Source: Blasia pusilla | Taxonomy: Eukaryota; Marchantiophyta; Marchantiopsida; Blasiales | Length of the DNA stretch: 64,000 nucleotides | Direction: 5' to 3' | NCBI GenBank assembly: GCA_050084515.1 | Contig: CM114272.1 | Span: forward strand, 46,934,001 to 46,998,000 | Shown here: positions 1-11,183 of the stretch, one piece after another | Position numbering within the stretch: position 1 is the first letter of the stretch | Layout: each line of letters begins with the position of its first letter | Translations under genes and position numbers: made by a program | The notes under the pieces: model-generated | What the model was told of the DNA's origin: nothing | Databases searched by the model: none | What the model saw: the letters and a program-made list of their open reading frames with translations, nothing else

Positions 1-720
1 TTGTATCGACAGTACGTCAAGGGTTTCAGTTTGATTGCGAAGTCGTTGACCTTGCTGACCAAGGTGGATCACAAGTGGCACTGGGGGGATGAGCAGGAGA
101 GAGCATTTCAGCTGCTCAAGGATAGATTGACGTCCGCGCCAATATTGAGGAGACCGATCAAGGGGCATCCTCTCCAGTGGCATACTGATTGGAGCATGTT
201 GGGGCTTGGATCCGTGCTCACCCAGTATGACGATGAGGGTAGAAATTTTGTGGTGGCTAACGCTTGTTGCTCCACCAACACTGGAGAAGCAAAGTATAGT
301 TTGTATGAGGATGAGTGTTTGGCTGCAGTGTGGGTTGTCGCACATTTCAGGTGTTATCCATTCGGCAACCCCTTAACCATCATTTGTGAGTATTAGCCAC
401 TTAAGTGGTTGATGAAGTCTGACAAACTAACATAGAAGGTTGCGAGCTGTGCTCTGTTGTTGCAGGAGTATGATTCCCATGTGGTGCATAGACCTAGGAT
501 GCTCAACCACGATGCAGATGGTTTGAGCCGTAACCCATGCCCTAGTCAGTGAGATGCGATTGGAGCTCGTTGGCATGGTGAGAGTGATAAGGAGTTGGTG
601 CTAGGATGGCACGCGTCAGCCTATTGGGGCTTGTTGGCTATGGAGAGCCACATTGCTGAGACTTTGATAGCAAGGTCTGATGGAGAGTCCTTAGATCCAG
701 AGATTGGCGAGGAGATGACA
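1..720 (+). pseudogene. Ty3/gypsy RNase H domain, family G1 (copy a), 5' part outside window
   Basis: The frame open from base 1 encodes the end of a reverse transcriptase connection and an RNase H domain: 'HTDWSMLGLGSVLTQYDDEG', then 'EAKYSLYEDECLAAVW', typical of gypsy RNase H with its Asp and Glu positions. A TAG after 'ICEY' (about 394) interrupts it, but the same frame continues with 'PLKWLM', another stop, and then 'HRPRMLNHDADGLSRNP', the usual gypsy sequence after RNase H. In life the domain removes the RNA strand during reverse transcription. The RT lies outside the window. The same sequence type occurs in the minus-strand G1 copy near 31.9-32.1 kb. Family assignment is firm; activity is excluded by the stops. 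Confidence 0.85.
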
Positions 721-859
721 AATGGTTGAGATATTTGTGACGATGGAGTGGTCTTGGAGTACTTGCATATTGGCATCGTCGCGAGCACTGTGAGTGCTAG
801 AGAGTGGGATCGGATCCTTTAGTGAGCCAAACGGTTCCAGTGAGAGGGGACACATATGT

Positions 860-1778
860 TGCAAGTTTGGTAGGATGGTAGAGATGTGTAATGACTCATC
901 CTTCAGAGAAAGCACATTTGCTGCGTCATGTCCACGAGGAGTTGGGTCATTTTGGAATGATTGGGATGTACAACTTGCTCCAAATACAGTATTGGTGGCG
1001 AGGCAGGCAGACTTATATTCAACAGTTTGTTGCTGGGTGCATGGTTTGTGATCAGGTTCGAGCATCGTTCAATGCTCCAACTTATAGTTGCATCCACTTT
1101 CGATCATGGGTTAAGGTTGTAGATGGAGTTTGGATTTTGCAGAATCTTTACTTTTGACGGAGCGCCATAGTCGTTATGTGTTGGTGATGGTCAAACACTT
1201 CTCAAAGTGGATAGAGTTGGTTGCATTGCTTGACAAAGTGAGTGAGGGAGTAGCGTATGCCTTCCTAGATCGAGTGTTGAGTCATTATGGCACACCAATT
1301 GAGGTGTTGAAAAACCAAGGTGCGGAGTTTCATGCCTTGTGTGATCAGCACGATCAACCAGGGCATCACTTCACGAGATCCTCCTAAGGCCGATGGACTA
1401 ACGAAAAGGATTATGCAGACGGTGAAGAGAGATTAACGCAATTACGGCTTGTTGAGAGGTCACCTAGGAAATTGGGACCTCTAGTTTCCGAGGTTGGCGA
1501 TGGGATACATATTCAGCCCACAGGCATCCTTAGCGTCTTTCTCACCATACTTGCTTCTTTATGGTCAAGAGCCGGATTTACCTACGACCATTCGTCAAGA
1601 TGTTGGTGAGGTGTTGAACCTTGATGACCCTGATGAATGGATGCAAGCATGTTCTCAAAGGGCTAAGTTCTTTAGGAAAGTGATGTCCATTGCGTTTAAG
1701 AACTTGGTGATTGCACAACATCGGGATACGTTGAGGTATGCGAATATTGGGGGAGGTGGTTATCGACCAACTATCTAG
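860..1778 (+). pseudogene. Ty3/gypsy integrase (zinc-binding and catalytic core), family G1 copy a
   Basis: At 891-1065 lies an integrase HHCC zinc-binding domain: 'HVHEELGHFG' supplies the histidines and 'CMVCDQV' the cysteines, with 'YWWRGRQTYIQQFV' between them. The catalytic core follows: 'MDFAESL' (1130), 'HFSKWIELV', and 'YGTPIEVLKNQGAEF'. In the last segment the usual acidic residue before the G-x-E-F stretch is Asn, so the active site is broken. At 1494-1778 come the end of the core and 'LLYGQEPDLPTTIR', typical of gypsy integrases. Frames shift near 1120, 1390 and 1490. The product would insert element cDNA into chromosomes. It sits directly downstream of the RNase H, as in all Ty3/gypsy elements. 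Confidence 0.85.
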
Positions 1779-2153
1779 ATGTTTCATCCGGGAGACTATG
1801 TCTACTTGCAACAGACGGCATCCACGACATTGGATGTGACTGCAAGGCGCACTATCTTGAGAGTGCCTGAGATTTTGCCATCTCGTGTTCTCTTACTGGA
1901 TGGACATGATGGTATGGTTTGGAAGGACCATGTGCGTAACTGTGCGCCATGTCACCTTCCTAACATTGACGATACAGTTGATCCGAGCTTAGGAGTAGTT
2001 CCTACAGGCTTGCGATGTATGTTCTGTGGTTCCGCCCGTGGTGCAGCCACTATGCTAGTCTCTGATGGATGTTCGAGAGGGTGGCATATGACAGTTATGC
2101 CATCTCTCACTAAGGTTCCTCGAGGACCATGGATGTGTCCCAAATTTTTATAG
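1779..2153 (+). pseudogene. Integrase C-terminal domain fused to a PHD-type zinc finger, family G1 copy a
   Basis: Residues 1-70 form the SH3-like integrase C-terminal domain, starting 'FHPGDYVYLQQTA' and ending 'VRNCAPCHLPNID'. After a linker of about 20 residues comes a C4HC3 (PHD-like) pattern: 'CMFCG', then 'DGCSRGWHM', then 'VPRGPWMCP'. The D-G-C-x-x-G-W-H core and the G-x-W-x-C-P tail are hallmarks of PHD fingers, which usually read histone H3 tails. Three metal ligands are replaced (Ser, Val and Phe where Cys is expected). The stop is at 2151-2153. A second, differently decayed copy of this finger is at 61925-62023. A targeting role in chromatin is inference. Confidence 0.75.
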
Positions 2154-2226
2154 AGTAGGTAGTTCTAAATTCCGACTTATGTTTGTGACATGCATGACAA
2201 GAAGGTGACAAGATGCTGAGAGAGAT

Positions 2227-2752
2227 GTGATCGATTTACATAGATTTCATCTCTCTCAACATCTCACACCAAGCCCTCCATGGTGTGCACGCTCTCTCAT
2301 GTCAAACCAAGCACACTCTCCTAATGAGAGGCTTGGATTACACACACAAGGCAAGGAGGACCAAGCTCCATGGCCTTATGCCAAGAGGTTCAACAAAGAT
2401 AGAATTAGCTCTCAAACTCTCTCTTGGAGGTATACCTCCTTCCCTCTCCCAAACTCTCTACTCATTAACCTATGCTTGCAGGTCAACTCCTTGGCTCTTG
2501 ACCTACTGTAGCGGGTCAAGGACCACTTCCCAAAGTGGAAATTCAACTATAAAACAAATAATAACTTACCCAAAATAGTAAGTTACTCAAAATGGCTCCA
2601 AAGGAGCAGAAACGAATGGGAAACATGCTCTCTAAGGTTATGCGTGGCCTCAATAGGTCATCCTCAACCTTCTAAGGTTGTTCTCTAGTATCTTTGAAGG
2701 CGTTTTACAATATCTTTCCGATCTATCCTAAAAGCCGATATAGATGGTTTGG
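2227..2752 (-). repeat. G1-family LTR in reverse orientation
   Basis: The stretch is the reverse complement, with divergence, of the LTRs at 56444-56956 and 62340-62835. Shared blocks include the 'CCTCTCATTAGGAGAGTG' region, the 'GGTATACCTC' block, the 'CTTGACCT...GAGCCAAGG' block and the 'TTAGGATAGATC' block, all in inverted order. It abuts the plus-strand pol remnant ending at 2153, so it is not that copy's own 3' LTR in normal orientation. It reflects a nested insertion or an inversion. Orientation is judged from the two LTRs of the 56-63 kb element. Confidence 0.75.
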
Positions 2753-3540
2753 GTCAAAACAATACTTGCCAATTTTTGAGCTTGTGATCCCAACTCTATT
2801 TTGCTTGAAACTTGACAAGAGGATTAAATGCACCTTCGAGACCACGTGAGCCAAATTTCAGCTCAAAATGAGGAATTTGGACAAGATGATGGTTCGCATC
2901 CTAAAAGGAGTTAATTTGTGAGGTTTTTCTCACAACTCCATTTTTCTTGAAACTTGGAATGAGTATGAGATGCACCTTGGAGACAGACCTTGTGGGCCAA
3001 ATTTTGCTCAAGATGGGAAAGTTGGAAAAGATGAAAAATGAAAAATCCTTATTTTGATAAAAGGTTTGATAGTTCGGGTCAAAAAAGAACTTACTAGATT
3101 TTGAGCCTGTGGTCCCATCTCCATTTTGCTTGAAACTAAGCAAGATGTTTATATGATCCTTGGATACCTTATGAGCCAAATTTCAGCTCAAGATGGGAAA
3201 TTTGGACAAGATGAAAAATGGAAAACCTTAATTTGATAGAAGGTCTGATGGCTCGGGTCAAAAAAGGAATTACCAAATTTTGAGCTTATGGTTCCAACTC
3301 CATTTTGATTGAAACTTAGCAAGAGGTTTAGATGCTCCTTGGACACCATGTGAGCCAAATTTCAGCTCAAGATGGAAAGGTTGGACAAAATGAAAAATGA
3401 AAAAACCTTATTTTGATAGAAAGTCTAATGGTTTAGGGTCCAAAACGGAGTTATTAATTTTTTGAGGTTTTGCTCACAACTCCATTTTTCTTAAAACTTG
3501 GCAAGAATGGAATATGCACCTTGGGGACCATTTAAGACAA
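2753..3540. repeat. Tandem array of diverged units of about 180 bp
   Basis: About five units are visible by the anchor 'TTGAAACTTGG' and variants at roughly 2810, 2948, 3128, 3308 and 3491, and by 'TTTCAGCTCAAGATGGGAAA' between them. Spacings are 138, 180, 180 and 183 bp. The open frame on the minus strand here (2901-3179) is a by-product of the repeat. No gene is seen. Confidence 0.75.
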
Positions 3541-4200
3541 ATGAAACCATTAACCTTGGTTTTATGACTATGTTACATGACTCATATGAGTCATACTTTA
3601 CATACCACGACTAACAATGACTGACGACTACTTAAGACACAAAAGCCAAGTCATATTTGTTTGGCGACTAGGCTAACTAGGATGGTCAGCTTAGGTGGAG
3701 GTTGGTATATGGCTCAAGGGTGTAGTCATGAGGCCATGACTGACATGTCACTCATATGACGTGGAATAATGACACATCATCAATGACATGGACTATTTAG
3801 TGTGATGTGTCACTGATGACATCAACAATTGCTGTGACATGTCACTGATGATGTGGACTTCAGTAGGACTCATCTAGTCATATGTGTATATTTTTCTAGT
3901 TACCACCAACGACTCCTTTAGTCATGGTTGGTGTGCAAAAGTTCACAATATCCTATCAAAATGCACCAAGTGTACTCCATTCAGTTATAGTTGGCAACTC
4001 ATGTAGTCATTTTATTTTATTGAAATGTTGGTATGGACTCATGTAGTCATGTACTATGACTAGAAGAGTAGAGTTACATGACTACTATAAAAGCGGACAC
4101 AACTGGTTTAGTCACGAAGATATGACTTTGTGAGTAGCGGAAATTATGTAGTCATTGCAACAAAACTGCATGAGTCATACAATTATGACTAGAGAGAACT
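3541..4200. mobile_element. Possible subterminal arm of a CACTA-type transposon, rich in GACTCAT/AGTCAT
   Basis: Short motifs such as 'GACTCATGTAGTCAT', 'ATGACTCATATGAGTCAT' and 'TGACTAGA' recur in both orientations across about 650 bp. Dense short subterminal repeats of this type, often with T-G-A-C-T-C cores, are typical of plant CACTA (En/Spm) elements, where they bind the element's own protein. Similar motifs occur at 16990-17222 next to a CACTA-like terminus. The stretch 'GGTTTTATGACTA' near 3560 resembles 'GGTTTTTATGACTA' at the other end in mirrored orientation. The exact outer terminus here was not found. Confidence 0.45.
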
Positions 4201-4325
4201 TGAAGCTTACTACTTTTGTTTTTGAACGGTGTCGTGTCGAGAGCCTTTCTTCGAGCAAGGGCGGGCCTTCTAGCAGCGGTAGATACGGTCCATGCAAGGT
4301 GAACTCTCTAACAAGTTCTCCTTTT

Positions 4326-4751
4326 TCAATACAAAATTATAATGTACACTCTCCATTCTCTCACGACAGGTATCACAAATGGAAGTGCCGAGGCGATCAC
4401 TTCTTCGTAACATCGGACCCCAAAATTCTTAACTATAAAATCCCTATAGACTATTTTACGCTTGTACACGAGGAAGATAGCACAACTAGTGTTAAACCCT
4501 ACTTGGGCAGGCCTATTGACATCCATGGATCACTATATAAGGACATACAAAGTACAATCCCATGTCCTTCCATATGTGACGATAGGAAGGATTACCGGAG
4601 TTGGAGATTGCATGACCCGGTTCATGAACGCCTCCCCAAAGTGATAAACTAAATACCGAGTGAACCAGTGCCTATCTACAAAGAGTACCTTGACATGGTA
4701 TGGATTGAGGAAAGGAAAGTCGGGCACAACTCGTGCTCCGCCCCTATCCAT
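4326..4751 (-). pseudogene. Possible B3-like DNA-binding domain remnant
   Basis: Two adjacent minus-strand frames read 'VKVLFVDRHWFTRYLV', 'YGRTWDCTLYV' and, after a frame change, 'YRDFIVKNFGVRCYEEV'. The order 'FTRYL', 'GRTW', then '(W/Y)RDF.V.N' is reminiscent of plant B3 transcription-factor domains, which use these strands to contact DNA. Key residues are uncertain and stops separate the parts. The plus-strand open frame over the same bases (4155-4652) has no recognisable motif. It could also be unrelated transposon-captured sequence. The call is weak. Confidence 0.3.
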
Positions 4752-4904
4752 GCTTGCCAGACATTCTCTACTCTCCTCAAGAATGGGTTTTGGCGGAGTT
4801 ATTCTCCCAAGAGGGGTAATCCACTCTCATTGGGAAAGTAACAAGCCAAAACATCCGCTATTTCAGTATGACTAAACTTCTCTAAGGTGACAAACCTCTC
4901 ATCT

Positions 4905-5089
<185 letters not shown>

Positions 5090-5099
5090 AGAAATCTCT

Positions 5100-6299
5100 T
5101 GAAGGTTAGACTATGGTCAAGTTACTCTCCCAAGAGGGGTGATCTACTCTCATTGGAAGAGCAAGCAATCCCAAAGCCATACACTCAAGAGAGACGCGAG
5201 AGACTCAAGATGTGGAATAGAAGGTGATGAACCCTTGAAGGTCCCTCCTCTTTATATACTCACAAGGGATCCACAAGAGTACGAAATAAAGCTTATCTTA
5301 TCTTGTGCCACATGGCTTCCTCTCAAGGCTTAGCCAATCACATTTTGACACAAGTAGATTTCCTCTTATCTCTTCCAAAATATCCTCTTTTACCCACATG
5401 ATATTTTCCAAATTACCCCAACTAACCTAGCCACCAACCAAGACTACTTTTGCTTTTCATTAAAGCAACTACTTTACTTTTATAAAGTCATCTTTTATTT
5501 ATTACCTCCTTTTCCTAAAGTTGGGCCCGCATAAAAGAGGCACCATAAAGAGGTTTAAACATAAGAATCTCTTTTTTCTAAGCCAATTTACTTAATACTA
5601 ATGAAACTCTATCTAACACTTAATGACGAAGGAGTTTACACACTGGTTGATTTTACTATACGACAACGGTACTGTGCAAGTTATATTGATATGACTAGTG
5701 GGAATATAAATTTTTGATATTTTGGAATGTTTATTATGCCTTTTGAACGGTGCAAGAATTAATGGATCTAAATGATTGGAATCCTCTTTTCCATTTATAT
5801 GGTGAACACTTAAGCGTTCACCTTAGCACATAGTATAATTTTGAAAAAAACGCACATAACTAAAACAACATCATATATCCAGAAACACGTCAACTCAACT
5901 ATATGGAAGTAGCACATGAGCACTATGTTGTTATATTGAGTAGTGGCATCTTGATGTAATCAAGAAACTACATGAATTTTCTCTGAGTTTAGAAAGAGAT
6001 GTGATAAGAATGTCTTGCTACAAAAAAAAATACACAAGCAATTAACCAAGCAAATAATGAAAACATACTCTTGAAAAAAAAATTTGAGGGGTGAAATGTC
6101 ACTAAAGAGTAGCTTCCATACACCAAATTACAAAAAGAATCATTATTACATGGGGTTATAATCCAAAAATAGATAAAAAACAAAGATCAAATATAGTAGG
6201 GTTTATGATCTCATCTTGAAAGAGCAAGAGAGATTATGTCATCCATGAAAACAAAGTTATTGCACCTTAGATAGTTGGGTGTCAAAAGAAAAGACTACT
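5100..6299. other. AT-rich stretch without a recognisable gene
   Basis: There is no coding frame with recognisable motifs. One near-perfect palindrome lies at 5801-5822 ('GGTGAACACTTAAGCGTTCA' plus two bases; 7-bp arms around a CTTAAG core). The stretch lies just beyond the 3' end of the minus-strand gene that stops at 6300 and may include its untranslated region. Confidence 0.5.
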
Positions 6300-7684
6300 C
6301 TACTGAATCACCTTTCTCATATGCATATCTGGCCAGAGCATGCTTGAGCCAAGAGCATCACCAAATGTTTCTTGTGCACGTTTGTCTATCAAATTCGGCA
6401 TCCACAAAGCATGTTCTGGTTTGAACATCTCGTTTAGATCAACCCTCACCACGCCTAAGGGGATGTCTTTAACATGGAACTTGTCTCTTCCACCAAAACC
6501 TGATATAACTCCTGACCCAAGCACCATCCTACTCAAATTTGGCTTGCTGAGTAATACGTGATCACCAATTTTTAGCTAAAAAAATACACAAGCATTTAGT
6601 TAGTATCAATTCAAATTCTTTCCACATGCATTTGCACCATTAATCTGAAAAAAAAAACTGCTAGGATATACCTGTTTGAAAGACCATCCCCATTTCGGAA
6701 GATGATGCAAAAAGTTCACAAGTCCTAGACGACCATTTGATTGTCCACAACAAGAAATATTAGTGTTGTCATATAAACCTTGAAAAGAAGAGGCCATTAT
6801 AGATGAGATAAATTACCTTAGTTATTTTCTTAGACAAGCCTAATTTGATTTCACTTTCCTCCTCATTCAAACCATCAGATTGTAGCCTTGACTTTTGTCT
6901 TTTGGCTGATGATGATTTGGCTTGGCTATCCACACTCACATTTTCTGCACATTATGAACAAAAAAGTCCATTGAACGTTGTAGGAAGAAATGAGTATTGT
7001 TTTGTGGATAGTTTGAAAACTACGCCACAGATAAATTCATTATGCCAAGGACGACATACTTACGAGTGATTTGAGTATCACGATCTGCACTTTCTGTGGA
7101 ACATCTCCTTTTGTTGCTCCGTTCTGGCACTTCAACAAACAACCTAAGTGTTGAGAAATGAATTGTAAAACCAGATTCTTCACTTCAACAAGTAATTATA
7201 TTATAAGACCCTACCTCTAGTGAAGCTGAACTCTCTACTTCCCCCTAGATTGTGTAGTTGCCATTGCCTCTTTTTGTGTGGAGATCTTCCTCTTCCCTAA
7301 TTGTCCGGCTGTAGACTTTGGTATAGGTTCAACAGTGACTGTAAGTTACTCAAAACAAAGAAAGTCACTTGTGAAATACTCATGCTGAGAAGGACAAGTA
7401 GTTATAACCATTGAAAATCAAGGACGGAAGAATGAGAATGGGCTACCTGATGTGAGCTTCTCATCCGTTGTTGCATATGGTTGAGAATTGGATGGCGGGG
7501 AACTAGAAATCTGGTGTGGTGTTGAAGACACATCCTTTGAAGTAAGTTTGGAAACCATTTCCATGAGTACACTTAATGCTTTGATCTGCCGTTCCATGTG
7601 CAACTTCACATCATCCAAATCTGCGCTCCACTTCTTCCAATTGAATAGTGACTCTAGATTCCACACTATGCATATATAATCCAA
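6300..7684 (-). CDS. CACTA-associated accessory protein with a DUF8039-like C-terminal domain (multi-exon, partial)
   Basis: The last exon (about 6575-6300) reads 'LKIGDHVLLSKPNLSRM', 'GSGVISGFGGRDKFHVKDI' and 'AQETFGDALGSSMLWP' before a stop. This layout, a variable 'gives/stores' beta domain followed by a Q-x-T-x-x-D-A and a W-P, resembles the DUF8039-type domain found next to plant CACTA transposases. Upstream pieces are about 6778-6672 ('NISCCGQSNGRLGLVNFLHH', GT at 6671/6670), a charged Lys/Ser-rich segment about 6945-6820, and a helical segment 7684-7450 ('LESLFNWKKWSADLDDVKLH', then a Ser/Pro-rich tail). One predicted intron is too short (about 38 bp), so the model is imperfect or broken. 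Function is unknown; a role in binding subterminal repeats is inference. Confidence 0.5.
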
Positions 7685-8306
7685 CGATCAATTAGGTACC
7701 AAAAAACTATGGTTTCGCAATTACACACTCGGATACAACCATGATACTAACACCATAATTCAACATGATTAAGGATATGATATTAACTCCATGAACCAAT
7801 CAGATGAAGGTCATAATACTAGCCATGTCAAGCCAACGGGTAAGAAAAGAGTTATGCATTTACATTTATCGATGAACTCAATTGTGTGAAACTGGTTGCT
7901 TAGGCAACTCGTTTCTCTCCATACATTCTAGCCTTGTCTGAATGCATACCCACGTGAAGTCAAGACATCTCTGTCATCATCTGAATGCATACCCACGTGA
8001 AGTCAAGACAAGTATGATAAGGCACATATACCTAACCTGGTTCTTATCTCGATGGAGATATCAATCATCACTAACAATCCTCACCAATGTGGTCCAACGC
8101 TTCCAACGACATTCCTGAATGACAAATGTAACACACCCAACTTTAGATAATGACTCAATCCTTTGATATGTACACTTCATCATGGCCCTGGTCTAATAAA
8201 TGTTTCGAGCGAAGATCTCAACAAACAAACTATAAAGCTAATCTGCTGTGAGTGACCATAGTATTTTACCTTACACTCACATCAAATCAACGACTAAAGC
8301 AAGTGA
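7685..8306. other. Non-coding stretch with a 31-bp direct duplication
   Basis: No gene is seen. A 31-bp sequence beginning 'TCTGAATGCATACCCACGTG' occurs at 7937-7967 and again at 7980-8010, a period of 43 bp. The stretch ends at the target site of gypsy copy A (CTAAC at 8307-8311). Confidence 0.6.
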
Positions 8307-8311
8307 CTAAC

Positions 8312-8538
8312 TGTAATGTATAAGAGTTTCTCTTTTACAGTCGTTTAATAAGTTCGATCCCCAAGTGGATCATTGTTTGATGAAAAGAGAGTTCGAAATT
8401 ACAATTCTGTTGTAATAGTTGTATTTAAATGTGTATGAGTTATATTTCAATGTCTTATCAATATATTTGGATCTTGCTTAGTACCAAGGGGTCTTTTCCA
8501 ATTCTCTCTAGTGGAATTAACAGCATGCTCAGGTAGAT
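8312..8538 (-). repeat. Truncated 3' LTR of G2 copy A
   Basis: Nearly identical to 11184-11413 of the 5' LTR (the part adjacent to the primer site), starting 'TGTAATGTATAAGAG' and ending near 'ACATGCTCAGG'. The remaining 800 bp of the LTR are missing at an abrupt junction with gag-derived sequence at 8539. Confidence 0.85.
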
Positions 8539-8570
8539 TTCCTCTCGATATCAAGAAACCTCACATTTAT

Positions 8571-10720
8571 CTGGTCCTCGATATCCTAATGGAAGTACTT
8601 AGGGTGACTTCCATCAAAGTAAACATCGCCTTTTAGGATGGCCTTCCCGACGCGGAAGGCGTCAACACTTTTCGGCCAGAGTCGTTCCGGTTCTCGTCAT
8701 CTCTATGGTCTGCCTCCCTTCTCGCCCTTGGTCCTGACGCACTTGAGCCCGAACGTGGTCCTCGATATCTAGATGGAAGTACTTAGGGTGACTTCGATCG
8801 GAGGCCGGGTCAACATCCCCTTTTAGGATGGCCTTCCCGACGCGCAAGGCGTCGACAATTTTTGTCTTTGGGTCTTTAGCTTCGCGCGAAGACGAAGCAC
8901 CTTTGCTTGCCTTGGGGGTCCCAGCGGTCTGATTCTTGGACCTTGTGGTGACAGCAAGAACGGTTTTTTGGAGCTCCTTGGGCCAGTCCGATGATTCTTT
9001 GGCCGCCGTTCTGTCCGAGTCCTCCTCCCTGATAGTGACTTGCCTTGGCCTGGGGGACCCTAACTCTTCCACTTGGACGAGTTGCACATTACATCATTCT
9101 TGGACTCTAGTTGGGCTGTTGGGGTGTTGACATACTTTACCAACAATTGCGGGACCTTGGGCTCTGGGCATTCCACTGCAGTGTGCCCGCCCTTCTTGCA
9201 ATTTCCGCACAAGGGATTGAGTCCTACTGGCCGCTTTGGATTTGGGCAATTATTAGCCCAGTGGTCAACTGCCCTGCAATTATAACAACAATTCCTTTTT
9301 ATGGGTGGTGTGAAGGCTGCCGCGCCCATAATCTGTCTTAGGGGTCTATGTTCCCCGCATTCTGGAGGCACATATCGGGTGATCCAACTTTGTCCGGGAA
9401 TAGGTGGTGGCACAGCTTGGATTGCATAGCTCCCTTCCGACTGTTCGGGTTCATACCACCCTTCTTCTGTGGTTGGATCTTCCTGGATCCAACGTAAAGT
9501 CCTCTGAGTATGACATTCCTGAGCAGTTGCCCTTGGGTTCCGCAGGTAACGCACCAGATGTTGGGCCTCATGAGACCTGGTCGTCTTTTGGGATCCTTCT
9601 GGGCCGCCAGATGTACCTTCAATTCCGCCATTTTTTTACTTAGCTCTTCAATGGCAGACTTGCCTGCCTTCCTCGGTGTCCCCCTCACTGGACTTTCTGA
9701 CTTGTGGGGAAGGTGCTTTGTTGGTCGGGTTTTCCTTTGGTGCTTGGGAGAGTGGTGGCGCGTGCTTTTTCTTTTCCGCTTAGATTTTAACTCTTTTTCG
9801 GAGTCTGAGGACTCCAAAGTGTCCCCCATAGAGGATTCCGTGTCTGTGGAAGACGCTTCGTACTCCGACGAAACACTAGTTTGCGAAGAACCTCGTCGTT
9901 GGTGACGCCCTCTTCGTGTTTTATGGGACTTCTCCGAGGCCTCGTACTCCTCTGCGGAGGCTATGATTGCTTCCACGGAATCTCGTTGGCCTCACCGGCA
10001 GTACAGGTCCATTTCCAATCTACCAATTGTGAGGTAGTAGTGTGTTCAAGTTTATTCACCAAGCTTCGAAACCTTTGTGTGTATTCCCTGAGAGTTTCCT
10101 TCTTTTTACGTTTCAAGTCGCGAAGCTTTGTAAGAAGCGTGTCCTCGAACTCCAGGTCACGGAACTCATGAAGAAAGGCCTCCAGTACCCTTTTCCAGGC
10201 TTCCGTGACGTCCGCTTTGAGACCCTCGTACCATTGGCTTGCTCGCTTCTTAAGCAGGCCAGGAAAGACTCACAAAAAATCCTCCTGTGAGCCTTCCCCA
10301 TTAGCCTTGGCTACATGGGTAAATTCAAGCACAAAGTTGTCAACATCATCTCGCCGTCCCCCTGCAAACGTGGGGTATCTTAGCAGCGTCTTCCTAGTGT
10401 TGGCCATTGGGAATGGTCTGCTGCTGGGTCCCGGGATTGATGCTCGGGAGGGAGGAGGCAGCGGTTCCGATCTAGTTGATTTGGTCGGCTCTTTGTCCCC
10501 CGAGTCCTCAAAGGGGTTCCAGGTTGACTCTTCGTCCGACTGCGAACTGGCAGGAGACGTGGTGGGGAGCGTATTCCTGTCCCTCTTCTTGCTCTTGGGC
10601 TTCGAGCGAAGACGAAGAGTGGGAGACACCAAGGCAGTCTCCAAGACGGGTGATCTTCTTGTTGCTTATTGCGTCAATCAGCTCGCTGATCTCTCAAAGA
10701 GGGCCAGGAGACTTCCATGA
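8571..10720 (-). pseudogene. Gag polyprotein remnant of G2 copy A
   Basis: Read on the minus strand, the N-terminal part has a Ser/Pro/Arg-rich region and then 'LRYPTFAGGRRDDVDNFVLE', the start of a retrotransposon gag (capsid) domain. A shifted frame continues with 'WYEGLKADVTEAWKRVLEAF'. A Ser/Lys-rich linker follows, then two zinc knuckles at about 9285-9175: 'CYNCRAVDHWANNC' and 'CGNCKKGGHTAVEC', both perfect C-x2-C-x4-H-x4-C. Gag packages element RNA and the knuckles bind it. Several frameshifts and stops make it non-functional. Near its 3' end a segment of about 100 bp is duplicated (8571-8660 and 8757-8850). Confidence 0.85.
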
Positions 10721-10801
10721 GTCCCTTCTGGGATTTGGGAGCTTACTTCAACACCCCCGGTCGCAACAAGGTAGGGGTCCATGGAGGGAAATTAAATCTT
10801 T

Positions 10802-11148
10802 CTAATTCCTAAGCCTACAAGAGTGTGCATGTGCTCTTAATCTTCCTGCCAGGTTTTCCTCCCATAAATAGAAGTACCGGGTCATCACCAAGTACAACTG
10901 ACGTTCATGGGCGAAGCACCGTTTGGCGACTCGTTTGTTGACAATACTAATTAATTGTTCTATCTTTTCTAGCACCAATGCAGCAAACCGGTTATTATCT
11001 TCTTTCATCCATTGTCTGAGGGGGATGGCTAGAGATAGCAGATGGTCTTCAGTAAGAACTAGCTGGTTGGGTCTTCTAGGAGACGAGGTTTCTTTCCCCG
11101 CTCCTCGATTCCCCATGTGTCTCTCCCCCTCTTCAACAAAGCTTATGA
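10802..11148 (-). other. Leader between primer site and gag of G2 copy A
   Basis: An open minus-strand frame of about 115 codons reads through this leader ('QWMKEDNNRFAALVLEKIEQ'). It may be the 5' part of gag or an untranslated leader; no ATG supports it clearly. Confidence 0.35.
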
Positions 11149-11166
11149 TCCCCGGCAGCGGCGCCA
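11149..11166 (-). promoter_or_regulatory. Primer binding site complementary to tRNA-Asp (G2 copy A)
   Basis: On the minus strand this reads TGGCGCCGCTGCCGGGGA, matching the complement of the 3' end of plant tRNA-Asp at nearly every base. This primer is typical of many plant gypsy elements. It lies 17 bp inside the LTR edge rather than the usual few bases. Confidence 0.85.
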
Positions 11167-11183
11167 AAAAGTCTGTGGCTATA

